A stretch of 64,000 bases of DNA. It comes from Ottelia alismoides (taxonomy: Eukaryota; Streptophyta; Magnoliopsida; Alismatales; Hydrocharitaceae). The stretch spans positions 372,001 to 436,000 of the forward strand of contig JAZKJV010008264.1 in assembly GCA_037367405.1 (NCBI GenBank), read 5' to 3'. Shown piece by piece: positions 22,437-34,179 of this stretch. Under the pieces are notes generated by a model. The model made no database searches. It saw nothing but the letters and a program-made list of their open reading frames with translations, and was not told the DNA's origin. The stretch's first letter is position 1. Each line of letters starts with the position of its first letter. A program made the position numbers and the translations under genes.

Positions 22437-25201
22437 TGTAATGCCTTGAACTTGGCATATCTCGGATCCTATATAATAAGATTCGACTCATAAGAGGAAA
22501 CCAATGGAATTTATTTCGTGTGAATCGGACTTCGTTTCAATTTGTTATGAATTTCGGAAGAAAGAGAAGTAAGGAGGGTTAAGATGTCATTAACCCATAA
22601 TTACTGTCATTAAGACTAATTAAACATGATTAAAGAAACTAATGACAGATTGAAAACTGCTAATGATCATTAGCAAACACTAATCAATAGTTAGCAAAAG
22701 ATAAGCATAAGCAGCGAAAGTTAAATCGTGATTAGTGAAAGTTAATCACGGTTAATGTTAATTAAGTGTCATTAGCGAATCTAGAATCCTCTAAAATGTT
22801 CTAACTTAAGCCCGAAGTTTGGGATAAGTTTTGGCTAAAACCTTGGGCCAAAACCATGGGCCGCTAAACCATGATTAAGGTCTAAACCATGGTTTTCTAA
22901 CCATGGTTAGTGGTTTTATGGAGCCTATAAATAGACCCCCTACCTATTCATAATCTATGATTTCCACAACACCACCACCCCAAGGGCTAGGGTCGAGAGG
23001 TCGGGAGGAGGAGTGGGAGGTGAGGGAAGAGCGCTAGCGAAGCGCTGCCATGAGAACGAGGAGGAGAAATGTATGATCCTCTCTTAGTTTGTTTCGTAAG
23101 CTAGGAATTCAATTCGTCCTCTTTTCTTCCAAGATTTATTCTTGATTCATCGTTCTTTTCGATTCGTTTTCTGTTGTGGTTCGAGGAGAAATCTGTGTAA
23201 CACCCTACTTAGGTGCGGGCGGCTATGCACATCAGTGATCCCTGTGATTCGTCACACATTCACTCATCTAAGACGCGTGGTGTCTACCGATTCTCCATCG
23301 CTTATGTTTTTATTCTTTCAATTATGCGTTTATAGTGATTTTGATGGAGAAATATGTGTAATACCATACTTAGGTGCGGGCGGCTATGCACGTCAGTGAA
23401 CCCTGTGATTCTTCACACATTCACTCACCTAAGATGCGTGGTGTCTACCGATTCTTCATCTCTTGTTGTTTGACTATATTCTTTCAGTTTCGTTGTTGTT
23501 TTCCTCTCGATTGATTTTATAAAGGAAACTATTTTCGTTTTATTTCGAAACATGTCCCGATATAAGGGGAAACTCTGCCGAAATTTTCTGAGAAATATGT
23601 CCCGATATAAGGGGAAACTCTGCCGAAATTTTCCAAGAAATATGTCCCGATATAAGGAGAAACTCTGTCGAAATTTCAAGAGAAAATATGTTCTTGGTGT
23701 TCTTGGTATTCTTTGTGTTCTTCGCGTTGTTCGTGTTCTTCGTTCGTTCTTCACGTTCTTTACACGTTCTTAGCGTTTATGATACGAAATTGAAATTCGA
23801 TCTTTTCAGGAGCCTTAAAACATCCTTTCTGAAAATGAAACACGATAAAGCCTTGCATATGAGAGAGAGAGCTCGATAGGTAACGAAATCCTTCCTTTTG
23901 TTGTTGGGTTTTCATACGAGATTATTGAAATTCTTGATTTTATATTCTTTGCTATGAAGAACCCTAATTTTGGTTATTTTTGAAATCTGAAGAGTTGCTT
24001 TGTGAATCCCACTAAAATAAGGTTTAAGCATCAAATTGATGCGGTTGCTTTGAAAGTTAGGTTTTGGAATTTAAAATAGGTATAAATACGAATATATATG
24101 CACATAAATAATATATATGAGATTCTATACTAAGTGTTGTCGATTATGCAAATCGAAAACTTAGCGAATAAATTACATCATGGGAATTGATGTGATTTGA
24201 GTTGGATCCTGAAAAGGATCGTGTGCCACGTTAAGGATGACTGGGAGTAGAACTACAGATCGGGCATGCAACCTGTAGGTTTATCGGAAGGAACCCGTAT
24301 TGGAGTTTCCTTACCTAGGTGGTAGACTGTGGCCCTATTATGATAAGTACGCACGAAATGAATTATTTGCAACGCGTGATACCAGGAGCCAATATCTTCG
24401 GGTTGAATGACGGAAGATGTGGTCGTGCCATGTGGAGGCACAGGTGGTTCAGTAGCAGTTGGGTCACGACAATATGTATTTAAAGCCTCTAGGTTATATG
24501 ATTAAATGTTAGCTTGAGGTTTTAAGAAATCGAGTCTTCAGGACGGTGTGCTCATTTATTTTCCAGGCTGAGGATTTGGGACCCTGTTTAATAAAAAAAG
24601 AAAATTGTCAGGGTAGTATTGGAGGATTGGTTGAGGCGACGTGCGACAGCATAAGCTTACCAAGATCAACACAATCTCCAATCCCAAAGTGTCCACAGCT
24701 TCGGAGTCCAAGAATGGTAGGGTTCCCATGGACTAATCCCTGATGTGGAATAGAATGGAATAGGACTTAAATTAATGAAAGGATTGTAACTTTTAATGAC
24801 AACAAGTTTAGAAAAATCGTATGTTTGCTTTTCTCTTCTTCGTTATTTAGCATTCGCTAATTGTTATCTTATGATTTATGGAAAACCCAACAGGTGTCGG
24901 TGAGCCATCGCAAGGATCTTAGTAGACATACAGGCAGCCACAGTAGCTTTACTCTTTAAGGTAGTTAGTAATCTTTTGTATATTTTTCTTTCAAGCAGAT
25001 GTACATGTAAATGGTTATAGTGGGACAATGTATCGTATGAACTTTATTTTGCGAATGGAAAGGTGTTGAAATACTTTCTTCTGAATATACTTTATTTGCA
25101 GTTTGTTTCTGAATGTTAGTTGTGATTGCTGAATAAATTATTGCTGAGTAACCAGATCTGATTATAGGAGGATCCGACGACCCGAAATTGGGGTCGTGAC
25201 A
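22437..25201 (+). repeat. LTR copy L2 (full length, shared by A and C)
   Basis: Runs from TGTAATGCCTTGAAC to GGGGTCGTGACA, 2765 bases, the only complete copy. Contains TATAAATA at 22925-22932, a 161-bp tandem duplication at 23185-23500 and three 45-bp repeats at 23552-23690. Frames at 23142-23399, 23425-23754 and 23552-23773 come from these repeats and are not called as genes. Confidence 0.88.
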
Positions 25202-25204
25202 GAT

Positions 25205-25219
25205 TGGTATCAGAGTCCG
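25205..25219 (+). other. Primer-binding site of element C (tRNA-Met type)
   Basis: TGGTATCAGAGTCCG starts three bases after the LTR end. The first 11 bases match the complement of the initiator tRNA-Met 3' end used by plant chromoviruses. Confidence 0.85.
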
Positions 25220-25799
25220 ATTACTCCAGTAATTTATTTAGTAATTGACAACTATGAGCGGTATTCAGAAATTAAGGTTGTATTGAGATCCTTTGATCTT
25301 AACAAAAAGACTGCAATATCATTCACAAGTCATTGTCCCTTATGTACATCATGCTAAGACATATAGGATCTGTCCTTTGATCTTAGTTCATCCTAATATC
25401 ATGACAGAACAAGACGTGTTTAGGAAATTAGCGACTAGGTAGTGATGACCCATGAGATGGGTCAAAGGTAATAGGCATTAGAGCGAAGACTCTGCCACTA
25501 TGAGAGATTAAAGTCATCCAGACCCGCATATAATAGAGTTGAGGGTTCTATTCATCCTCATAAGAAAGAGTCTAAATACCATCGGTCCATAGAATTTGGT
25601 TGCTCCTATTCCATTTAGAGGAGCAATAGAGGAGGCACTTCGTAGGAACACCAAAACAAAGAAGAAGAAGAAGAAGAATAAGAAGAAGAAGAAGATTTGA
25701 TTCCTATTGTAAGGATAAGATTCCGATATAAGCACAAAACCATTATCTTAGTTGGAACTAGGAGGTCAGTTATAATTCAAGAAGATCTTAGACAATGGC
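25220..25799 (+). other. Internal region of C lacking gag, with a GAA microsatellite
   Basis: Only 580 bases separate the primer site from protease sequence, too little for gag; no gag core or zinc knuckle is visible. A (GAA)n tract with one interruption spans about 25661-25695. Gag appears to have been deleted. Confidence 0.7.
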
Positions 25800-26165
25800 G
25801 TGGGACAGATTGTAGGACATCACTCACCTGCTTATCTGCTACTTATCGAAATGAATTATTTTGATCTCATCCTTGGGATGGATTGGCTAGAAAGGCATCA
25901 TGCATGTCTTGATTGTTTTCAGAAGACAGTATACGTTTCACCTACTAACTCGATAGGGTTCCGGTTCATTGCAAAGACATCCTATGATAATGTCGAATAC
26001 ATATCTACTCTAAAGGCTCAACAACTGTTAGAACAAGGGTGCCAAGGCTATTTAGCTTATGTAACCACTACATCAGGGTCAGACAAAATGATGGAAGATA
26101 TACCTATAGTGTACGAATTTCCTGATTTATTACTAGAGGAACTACCTGGATTACCACCTGAGTGA
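25800..26165 (+). pseudogene. Protease fragment of element C
   Basis: Shows the C-terminal half of a Ty3 aspartic protease and the linker to reverse transcriptase: YFDLILGMDWLERHHACLD, then VYEFPDLLLEELPGLPPE, the usual lead-in to the polymerase. The N-terminal half with the catalytic D-S/T-G is missing, so the domain cannot be active. A TGA at 26163-26165 separates it from the next open stretch. Confidence 0.83.
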
Positions 26166-27070
26166 GAACTTGAATTTGAAATCTCTCTTATACCTGATAC
26201 TCAGCCTATCTCTATCCCTCCATATAGGAAGGCACCAGCTGAGTTACGAGAGCTAAAGGCACAGTTGCAAGAACTATTAGATAAAGGATTCATTCATCCT
26301 AGTACTTCACCATGGCGAGCATCTGTCTTATTTGTCAGGAAAAAGGATGGGTCAATGCAGTTGTGCATTGACTATAGACAATTAAACAAGAGAACAATAA
26401 ATATAAGTAACCTCTACCGAGGATAGATTATCTCTTTGACCAGTTAAAAGGTTCGATTGTGTATTCCAAGATTGACTTAAGATTTGGATACCATCAGTTG
26501 AAGATAAAAGATGCGGATATCCCCAAGACAACCTTTCGAACTAGATATGGACATTATGAATTTTTAGTTATGCCTTTTGGTTTGATAAATGCCCCAACAA
26601 CTTTCATGGATCTCATGAATAGAGTATTTAAAGAGTTCTTAGATCACTTTGTAGTAGTATTTATTGATGATGTGCTTATTTACTCCGAGGATAAGTATCT
26701 GCATGAATACCATCTCAGACAGGTACTTGAAACGTTAACGAAGAACAAATTGTATGCTAAATATTGCAAATGTGACTTTTTGTTATCTGAAATATCTTTC
26801 TTTGGCCATGTTATTTCTGGGGAAGGTATATCAGTTGATCCTACAAAGGTTAGTGCGGTGATGAGTTGGGAATGCTCGAAAACTGTCACAGAAATACGAT
26901 CTTTTCTGGGTTTAGCTGGATATTATAGAAGATTTATGAAGGACTTTTCACGAATAGCATTGCCAATGACTAGACTAACTCAGAAGGAAGTTCCATTCTT
27001 ATGGTCTTATACATGTGAAGCTATTTTTCAGACACTGAAAGAATGCCTAACATATGCACCAATCCTTACT
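26166..27070 (+). pseudogene. Reverse transcriptase of element C
   Basis: This domain copies element RNA into DNA. The order is complete: [38 protein letters not shown], a frameshift near 26400 before [12 protein letters not shown], then [29 protein letters not shown], the catalytic [11 protein letters not shown] (Asp codons 26666-26671) and [16 protein letters not shown]. The long open piece starts at 26459. Apart from the frameshift, the polymerase motifs are intact. Confidence 0.88.
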
Positions 27071-27640
27071 CTACCCTCTGGGAGTGAAGGGTTTACAGTG
27101 TACACTCATGTGTCTAAAGAAGGACTTGGGGCAGTTCTTATGCAACATGGTAAGGTAGTTGCGTATGCAACATGATAGCTCATGACACATGAAAAGAACT
27201 ACCCAACACATGACCTTGAATTAGATGTTGTAGTTTTTGCTTTTAAGATATGGAGACATTACGTCTATGGTATTACTTTTGAAATCTTCGTTGATCAAAA
27301 GCCTGAAATATCTATTTGATCAGAAGGAACTCAATATGATACATTGACAGTGGCTAGAGTTGTTGAAAGACTATGATTGCACTATCTCCTACCACCCTGG
27401 TAAGGGGAACGTCGTAGCAGATGCCCTTAGCAGAAGAACTTATTCACCTGGGTTGGTGAGTGCTATCCACTTCTGGGGTTTACTATCAACGTTAAGTGAA
27501 TGGAAATCATTTGATAGTAGTGCTGATATTATAACTATTCCTCACCAATACAAACCAGAGATCTGGGATAGAATAAAGAAAGGACAGGAGGATGATCCAG
27601 TCCTTAAAGACTTGAGTTAACAACTTGAGAAGAATGAGAT
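27071..27640 (+). pseudogene. RNase H of element C
   Basis: Follows the polymerase: [17 protein letters not shown], in which the first catalytic Asp is His (CAT at 27107-27109; element A has GAT). Two stops, TGA TAG, follow at about 27173. Later motifs are [16 protein letters not shown] and [13 protein letters not shown], the last intact. A deletion near 27295 shifts the frame after VDQK. It is doubly inactivated. Confidence 0.85.
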
Positions 27641-28985
27641 AGAGGGATTCCAGATACAAGATGGGTTACTATATACCCGTCACAGAGTTTGTGTACCAAA
27701 CACGCCTAAACTAAGGAAAGACATCTTACGAGAAGCGCACTGCTCAAGATTATCTATTCATCCAGGAATTACAAAGATGTATAAGGATCTTCATTCATAC
27801 TTTTAGTGGCCGGGAATGAAGAAAGATGTTGTTGAGTTTGTGGATTCATATTTCACTTGCCAGCAAGTAAAGGCTTCACACCAAAAGCCACCGGGATTAT
27901 TGCAAACCCTCCCTATACCAGAATGGAAATGGGAAAGGAATTCCATGGATTTCATTACTGGCTTACATCAGACGACTGGCAGTAAAGATAGTATATGGGT
28001 TATAATAGATCATATGAAGAAGGTAGCACACTTCATTCCAATAAGCTTATCTTTCACTCCAGACAAGCTTGTTGAGTTATATATTACATATGTGATTCGC
28101 CTCCATGGTATCCCAAAGGAAGTAGTTTCCGATCGAGATTCACGATTCACCTCACACTATTGGGAGAACTTTATGAAAGCCTTAGGCACAAAACTATGAT
28201 TGAGCACAGCATATCATCCACAAATAGATGGTCAATCAGAACGTACTATTCAGACTTTAGGGGATATGTTACGAGCATGTTCCTTAGAATGGGAAGGATC
28301 ATGATTGAAACATTTGCCTCTTGCAGAATTCACATACAACAACTGTTACCATACAAGTATTGGCATGACACCATTTGAAGCACTTTATGGACAAAGGTGT
28401 ACTACTCCTTTGTGTTGGCAAGATGTCGAGATAAAGAACCTTTATGATTCAGATAGACTGCAAGAGACACGGGAAGCTGTAGAGCTTGCTCGAAAAAGAC
28501 TATTGACTGCTCAAAGTCACCAGAAAAGGTATAGTGATACTAGGCGAAGAGACCTTGAGTTTGAGGTAGGTGACTTTGTATTTCTCAAAGTATCACCTAT
28601 GAAGGGAATTCGAAGGTTTGGTGTGCATGGGAAGTTATCACCCATGTTCGTGGGTCCCTTTGAAATTATTCAATGCATTGGAAAAGTGACATATAGAATT
28701 GCACTTCCTCCACATCTTTCAGCAGTACATAATTTTTTTCATGTATCAAATCTGAGAAAGTACGTTAAGAATCCGGAGCATAAAATAAGTTATGATGATT
28801 TTCATGTTGAGCCAGACTTGACATATCAAGAGATACCTGTGCAAATACTTGACAGGGATATCAAGAAGTTGAGAAACAAAGAGGTGCTTCTAGTTAAAGT
28901 ATTGTGGCGGAACCAAGAGTTTAAAGAAGCCACATGGGAACCTGAGGCGGAAATGAGAGAGAAATACCCCTACTTTATTGAGTAA
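27641..28985 (+). pseudogene. Integrase with chromodomain-like tail, element C
   Basis: Zinc-binding part: REAHCSRLSIHPG, then YFTCQQVK where the first of the paired Cys has become Tyr. Catalytic core: SMDFITG, VVSDRDSRF and GQSERTIQTLGD, so the D-D-E residues remain. The tail reads EVLLVKVLWRNQEFKEATWEPEAEM, a chromodomain-like end that in related elements is thought to read heterochromatin marks. Stops: TAG at 27804-27806 and TGA at 28302-28304 (both at Trp), and TGA at 28197-28199 shared with element A. Confidence 0.88.
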
Positions 28986-29035
28986 TAACACTATGTATTG
29001 TATATCTTCTTTATAAATGAAATGGCATTCATTCT

Positions 29036-29124
29036 CTTTAAGGTGGTTATAGTTTCAATCCTCTTTAAGGTTGTTATGCCTGCATTTCTAGTCTCGAGGA
29101 CGAGACTTCCTTTAAGGTTGTTAT
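29036..29124 (+). repeat. Three copies of a polypurine-type motif before L3
   Basis: CTTTAAGGT(T/G)GTTAT is seen at 29036-29050, 29063-29077 and 29110-29124. Arrangement and spacing match those before L2, so the triplication predates the separation of A and C. Confidence 0.75.
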
Positions 29125-29127
29125 AAT

Positions 29128-30111
29128 AGTATAGCCTTGAACTTGGCATATGCGGGATCCTATATAATAAGATCCGGCTCGTCAAGAAGAAACCAATGGA
29201 ATTTGTTTCATGTGAATCAGACTTCATTTCAATTTGTTATGATTTTCGGAAGAAAGAGAAGTAAGGAGGGTTAAGACGTCATTAACCCAATATTACTGTC
29301 ATTAAGACTAATTAAACATGATTAAAGAAACTAATGACGGATTGAAACTACTAATGATCATTAGCAAACACTAATCAATAGTTAGCAAAAGATAAGCGTA
29401 AGTCATGAAAGTTAAATCGTGATTAGTGAAAATTAATCACGATTAATGTTAATTAAGCATCATTAGTGAATCTAGAATCCTCTAGAATGTTCTAACTTAT
29501 GCCGCAAGTTTGGGATAAGTTTTGGCTAAAACCATGGGCCAAAACTATGGGCTGTTAAACCATAGTTAAGGTCTAAACCATGATTTTATAACCATGGTTA
29601 GTGGTTTTCTGGAGCCTACAAATAGACCCCTACCCATTCATTCTCTACGATTTCCACTAACACCACCACCCAAGGGCTAGGGTCGAGAGGTCGGGAGGAG
29701 GAGTGGGAGGCGAGGGAGGAGCGCTAGCGAAGCACTGCCAGGAGAACGAGGAGGAGAAAGGTATGGTCCTCTCTTAGTTTGTTTCGTAAGCTAGGATTTT
29801 AATTCATCCTCTTTTCTTCAACAGTAGCTTAGTAGACATCCAGCCAGCTACAATAGCTTTACTTTTTAAGGTAGTTAGTAATCTTTTGTATATTTTCCTT
29901 TCAAGATGATGTACATGTAAATGGTTATAGTGGGACAATCTATCATCTGAACTTTATTTTGTGAATAGAAAGGTGTTGAAATACTTTCTTCTGAATATAC
30001 TTTATTTGTAGTTTTTTTCTAAATGTTAGTTGTGATTGTTGAATAAATTATTGCTGAGTAACCAGATCCGATTATGGGAGGATCCGACGGCCCGGAATTG
30101 GGGTCGTGACA
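29128..30111 (+). repeat. LTR copy L3 with a 1.8-kb internal deletion
   Basis: Aligns to the first 700 bases of L2, then jumps near 29820 from CATCCTCTTTTCTTC to the equivalent of L2 position about 24915 (TTAGTAGACAT), and finishes GGGGTCGTGACA. The start TG is changed to AG and the TATA box to TACAAATA. It is the oldest-looking or least constrained of the three. Confidence 0.85.
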
Positions 30112-30385
30112 TCCTGTGTGCTATGCTGTGCTCCTCCTAGCTCCTTAGCTCAACTTAAAGGTCAATGAAGGATGCATGATGTCTAGTAAAGACCACAGAG
30201 GCCTCAGTGGTGAAGTATCACGACCTAAAGTCCCCTAACGATGAGAGCTTGTCAGAGCAAAATTGGATGGTAAGAGATGGAGAGAAATTCCATCCAATGA
30301 GGACCTACAGGTTAGCTTGTCTACCCGAAGGAAACTAAGGCAAAATGGAAATGAATTGAAGGTGAATTGAGTGGATTTGATATTG
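30112..30385. other. Spacer between L3 and LTR H, nothing recognised
   Basis: Unique within the window, without a frame. It may be the 3' end of the interior of the element that owned LTR H. Confidence 0.4.
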
Positions 30386-31748
30386 GCTATTGAATCTCCA
30401 TTTTATCACCTTTATTCTTTCATTTTGGTCTTAAATAGCTAGTTAAATGCATGTAACTATCATTAAATTGTATAAAATAACACTCATTATTTGGCTTGTA
30501 AATAATATATAAATACATGTATTGAATTACAAAATAAAAGAATAAAGGAAAGAAAAGAAAAAAATTATCAAAGATACTGAATGAACATAAACCCTGAGAC
30601 TAAGTCAATATTGACTTGGTCGACTAGAAATAAAGTAGGATGAGATAGGGCCAACCAAATGTATAAAAATTACACAGAAAACCTAATTTTATTCATTAAT
30701 AAATAATCATTTTTACCCTATTTTATTTTACATTATAGACAACTCAAATAATAAAACCCTTAACATGAAACTTGTACATAAAAGTACATAGAAAAAATAA
30801 TTGCACTAAAATAATGCCCATTATGATTGGGACACATAGAGGAAAAAGACTAAAATAAAACTTCGCAGATCAATAACTCCTCCATACATGCTCAAAACAC
30901 CAACTCATCTTTATTATTCATAAAATTAAATTATCTATCTAATGAAAGTGGTTTCAATAAAAATAGAGTTAAGATGTAAAAGTTGGTTTTCTAGGGTCCC
31001 ATTGTCTCATATACATATATATAATTCAATTAATTTATTCTTTATATTTTTACTTTCCCAATATGTTTATATGCTTGTAAATATTATGTATAATATATTT
31101 AAAATATACTAAATATATTATAACTATATAAAATATGTATATACAATAATAAAACACAAAATACAAAATAAAAATAAAATACTTAGAATATAGGTAATTA
31201 TACGTGTATATACAAGTAAAAATTATTACCTAATAAATAATATTGTAAAAATAAATAAAAATACCCATAAAATACTACATAAAATAACAAGTATTTTTGT
31301 GTTTAACTTTGAATTAGTAAATTTGTTTATTATTTCTTTTCGAATTAATAAAAGGATTTTTACCCTACTTTTTTCTGATTGGTCTACGTGGACCAACCAG
31401 AAGCTAAAGATTGTTGAAGGGTCAACTGCCCTTCCTCCTCCATTGCTAGTGTCAGATCACACATGCCCCCTCTTCTTGGAATTCTTCCCCATGATCCGTT
31501 GCTTGAGGTATTGTGATGTGTTCATCGAAAATGTCTGCATCATGTGCCTCCATGCCAAGTACTTGGATCCCTTGTAGATATGCCCATTGGAGCCATAGAG
31601 CCCTCCCAAGATAATGCCATCTTCGTACGTACAAAGTTCCACCTCCACCCATTTTTGGATTTTTAATCCTTCTTCTGCTACTGGCACCTTAGATCTACTT
31701 AGGATGGGTGGAGCTTGGTGACATCGAGCTCCCCATCGGATTTACAGA
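30386..31748 (+). repeat. Diverged Athila-type LTR fragment (H)
   Basis: The left part follows the LTR of element D block by block: TTTATTCTTTCATTTTGG, AATGCATGTAA, AGAATAAAGGAAAGAAAAGAAAA, GACTAGAAATAAAGTAGG and GAGATAGGGCCA, then a long AT-rich part and TTGGTCTACGTGGACCAACC at 31379-31398, a one-change version of the G-box palindrome. It breaks at 31748 where element G begins; the remainder is not found beyond 54228. The frames at 31299-31687 are incidental. Confidence 0.65.
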
Positions 31749-32904
31749 TGTAACATCCCCAGGGTCCAGATACTCAGTAATACACATCCACAATATACAA
31801 TCCTACATTCGAAAGACCAAGATGTATAATACATGCAGGAGAGTAGTAAGAAGGAATAACAATCACTAATTTCTTCATTTGATTTCCATTCATATACAAT
31901 GTCCACAAAAATTAATACATTGCCATACAACTATAGCCACATGTACATACACATCATCTCTCTCAAAACCTGTACAGGTACTAGGACAAAAGAAAAAGAT
32001 AGCTACTGCTTCTCTAGTTTTATCTGCAAGAAGGTCAACCCACAAATTGTAAATCAAGATGTTCTCAATGCAACACAAACCAAGCAACATCAAGCCAAAT
32101 CCCCACATGCATAGAATGATCGAAAATGTCACAAATAATTAAATCTAATCCCCTAGATAGAATCGGCCTCTCACCCAAGCAAGTTGGGAAGAAATTTCGA
32201 AAATAAATGCAAACAAAGTAGCACGTGTTCCATAAAAACAAAACAAATGTGACATTGGGCATCCGTCATGCATACCGCAGCCTGCACAGACAAGAAAAGA
32301 CAAATCCGACACGATCCAACAAGGAAGTCAAAGTCCAATCCATTGGAAATAAAATGTGAAAAATGACAACAAGGAGCGGAGATTGATACCTTGTAAATTT
32401 GAGAAATATGTGTCCCACAACGAGCTCTTTATGTGGATGCACTTGGATTCATGATCGATAACTCCTATGACCTTCGATGGCATCGTGACGATGCTTGGGC
32501 GATGCTCTGGTGAACTCAAGCTTGGACAATGGGGCTGGGTCGACCATACCAAGAACCCACTTGCTTTTAAACACAATTTTGGCTAAATATATGGATTCAG
32601 ATCCGCTTCGAGTTTGGGTCTGTTTACTGATCTATGATCGTAAAATGACCATATTGCCCTCGTCTGATATTGGATTTTGATGTTCTTGGTACTGTTGGAA
32701 AGATCTCGATGAGTACTACAAATAGACTACTCATTTTATAAATTTGGATAACATATCAGATCTGAAATTTAAAAGTGAATGAAAGCGTATAAGAGTCCAA
32801 TCGAATTTCCTATCTTGAGCCATATCGAGGCCGTATTTCTATAGACATACGATACCTATATAATATTTGGTATTTTCATACATGTATAGTCTCTAGATCT
32901 CACA
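31749..32904 (-). repeat. 3' LTR of element G
   Basis: On the minus strand runs from TGTGAGATCTAGAGAC to GGGATGTTACA. It matches 53070-54228 throughout, including the block on the plus strand TACTCAG(T/C)AATACACATCCA and TACAATGTCCACAAAAATTA. Short frames on both strands are not conserved as proteins. Confidence 0.8.
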
Positions 32905-34179
32905 TTATTAAAATATCAAAGGAAGTCTCGTCCTTGAGGCTTGACGTGTTCTCCTACCCAGTCTCATATTTAGGTGACCCGTGAAATTGGAACAATCCCA
33001 TAAAAATCTCAAAGAGAAGGACGAAACCCATAAAAATGTCAAAACATGACTAAACAAGGGTTTATACTTTAATATCCATAAATAAGTGTAGATATTTATC
33101 CTAAATGTTGGTATTTGATTCTCACTTAGCCTCTTCGATATGTGATGCCTTGGTATCTAATTAGTGGAGTATTCTCCCATCGCAAGGTCTTAACCATAAT
33201 GATGTAAAAGTCATTTAATTTAATCAAATAAAGATGTGGGTATAAATTATCTAATGATATATATTGGCACATCTATAAAATATGTATTATCATGAATACC
33301 TAGCCTCTAGGCCCATGAGGTAGTAAGAAATTCAATACTTGTGGACTTGCCTAGTGTGGGTACTTAGTGATATGCATAAGTCAAGTATGTGACATCTAAA
33401 CTAAAAGAAGAGTGAAACGAAAGTATATATATAGAAATCATACTTTTGACAACTAAACCTGAGGCATAGACATGATCCTGAATAATGGCATTCATATGCC
33501 CTCGTTGTACCGATGAAGGACAGGGTCCGGCTGCATTATAAGTCCACTACAGTGGAGGGCACTAGAAAACTCTGTCTCTACGGTGAAAAACATGATCCTT
33601 GTGTATATGATTGATTGGGTCTCTCTCTTTGAATATGTGTACCTGAATCACTAGCATGTACGCGATAGTGTGCTAGGATGTAGCCAGGATGATGGAAATG
33701 GAAACAAACTCGCTGTGAGAGCAATTCTACAGAGACCATACTGTTTTCTCATAGTTTGTGGCTCTATGGGTGTACAAAGGTCAAACTGATGATGTATCAT
33801 GGCTAGCCAAAGCCTATATGAAGGTGTGAGATGAAGTGGGACCGCTAGCTATTGATGCCTCTACAAATGGGGGGAAGCGATGATCTTTACAAGGACGAAA
33901 TGAATCTTGACGCGTTGTCCTACTGTAATGTAGTATCCGGGACTGAGTCTGTCATGCAAGTTGTCATATTTGAGTCACCTCTTAGCTAGTTACCTTCATC
34001 GTCATCTCTTTGATGGTGGTGATGTCTAAAGTGGAGTCTGTCCCGAACCTCCTCGTGCATCCCTCGAATGAAATTCTGCAAGCTGTCCTGTGGATAAGTT
34101 ATAGCAAGGGAATGATGAGACAACTCCATATAATGGATAAGTTACTCTTGGGTTGTCATCAACCCTTGAGTCAGCTCGA
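32905..34179 (-). pseudogene. Element G interior, 3' part, with the end of gag
   Basis: On the minus strand, directly after the D insertion point, translation gives VELTQG, then HYMELSHHSLA and LQNFIRGMHEEVRDRLH, the second half of a retrotransposon-gag core, with stops at several points. Beyond about 33950 toward lower coordinates no domain is recognised. No zinc knuckle, protease or polymerase was found. Confidence 0.65.
34175..34179 (+). repeat. Target-site duplication of element D, left
   Basis: CTCGA directly precedes the LTR start TGATGAATCC and recurs at 52383-52387 directly after the 3' LTR end TTATCA. Joining the two flanks at this pentamer restores the gag frame of element G. Confidence 0.93.

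Larger units (their letters stand above)
13164..30111 (+). mobile_element. Three-LTR Ty3 chromovirus-type array (L1-A-L2-C-L3)
   Basis: Three copies of one LTR (L1 13164, L2 22437, L3 29128) alternate with two homologous pol regions, A and C, all on the plus strand. L2 serves as the 3' LTR of A, being preceded by A's polypurine-type motif, and as the 5' LTR of C, being followed by C's primer-binding site. The integrase ends with a chromodomain-like tail and the primer site is of tRNA-Met type, both usual for plant chromoviruses. The likely origin is unequal recombination between LTRs of related copies. Five-base flanks (TCTAG left, TCCTG right) do not match, so the ends may not be the original insertion pair. 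Confidence 0.8.

Noticed and set aside
23552..23773. 73-codon frame with in-frame 45-base repeats
   Set aside because: It lies within an LTR, the middle repeat in L1 is shortened, and both strands are open. Kept only as a finding about repeat structure.
25655..25700. GAA repeat as a possible coding lysine tract or regulatory site
   Set aside because: It is a plain trinucleotide microsatellite in a gag-deleted region with no open frame around it.
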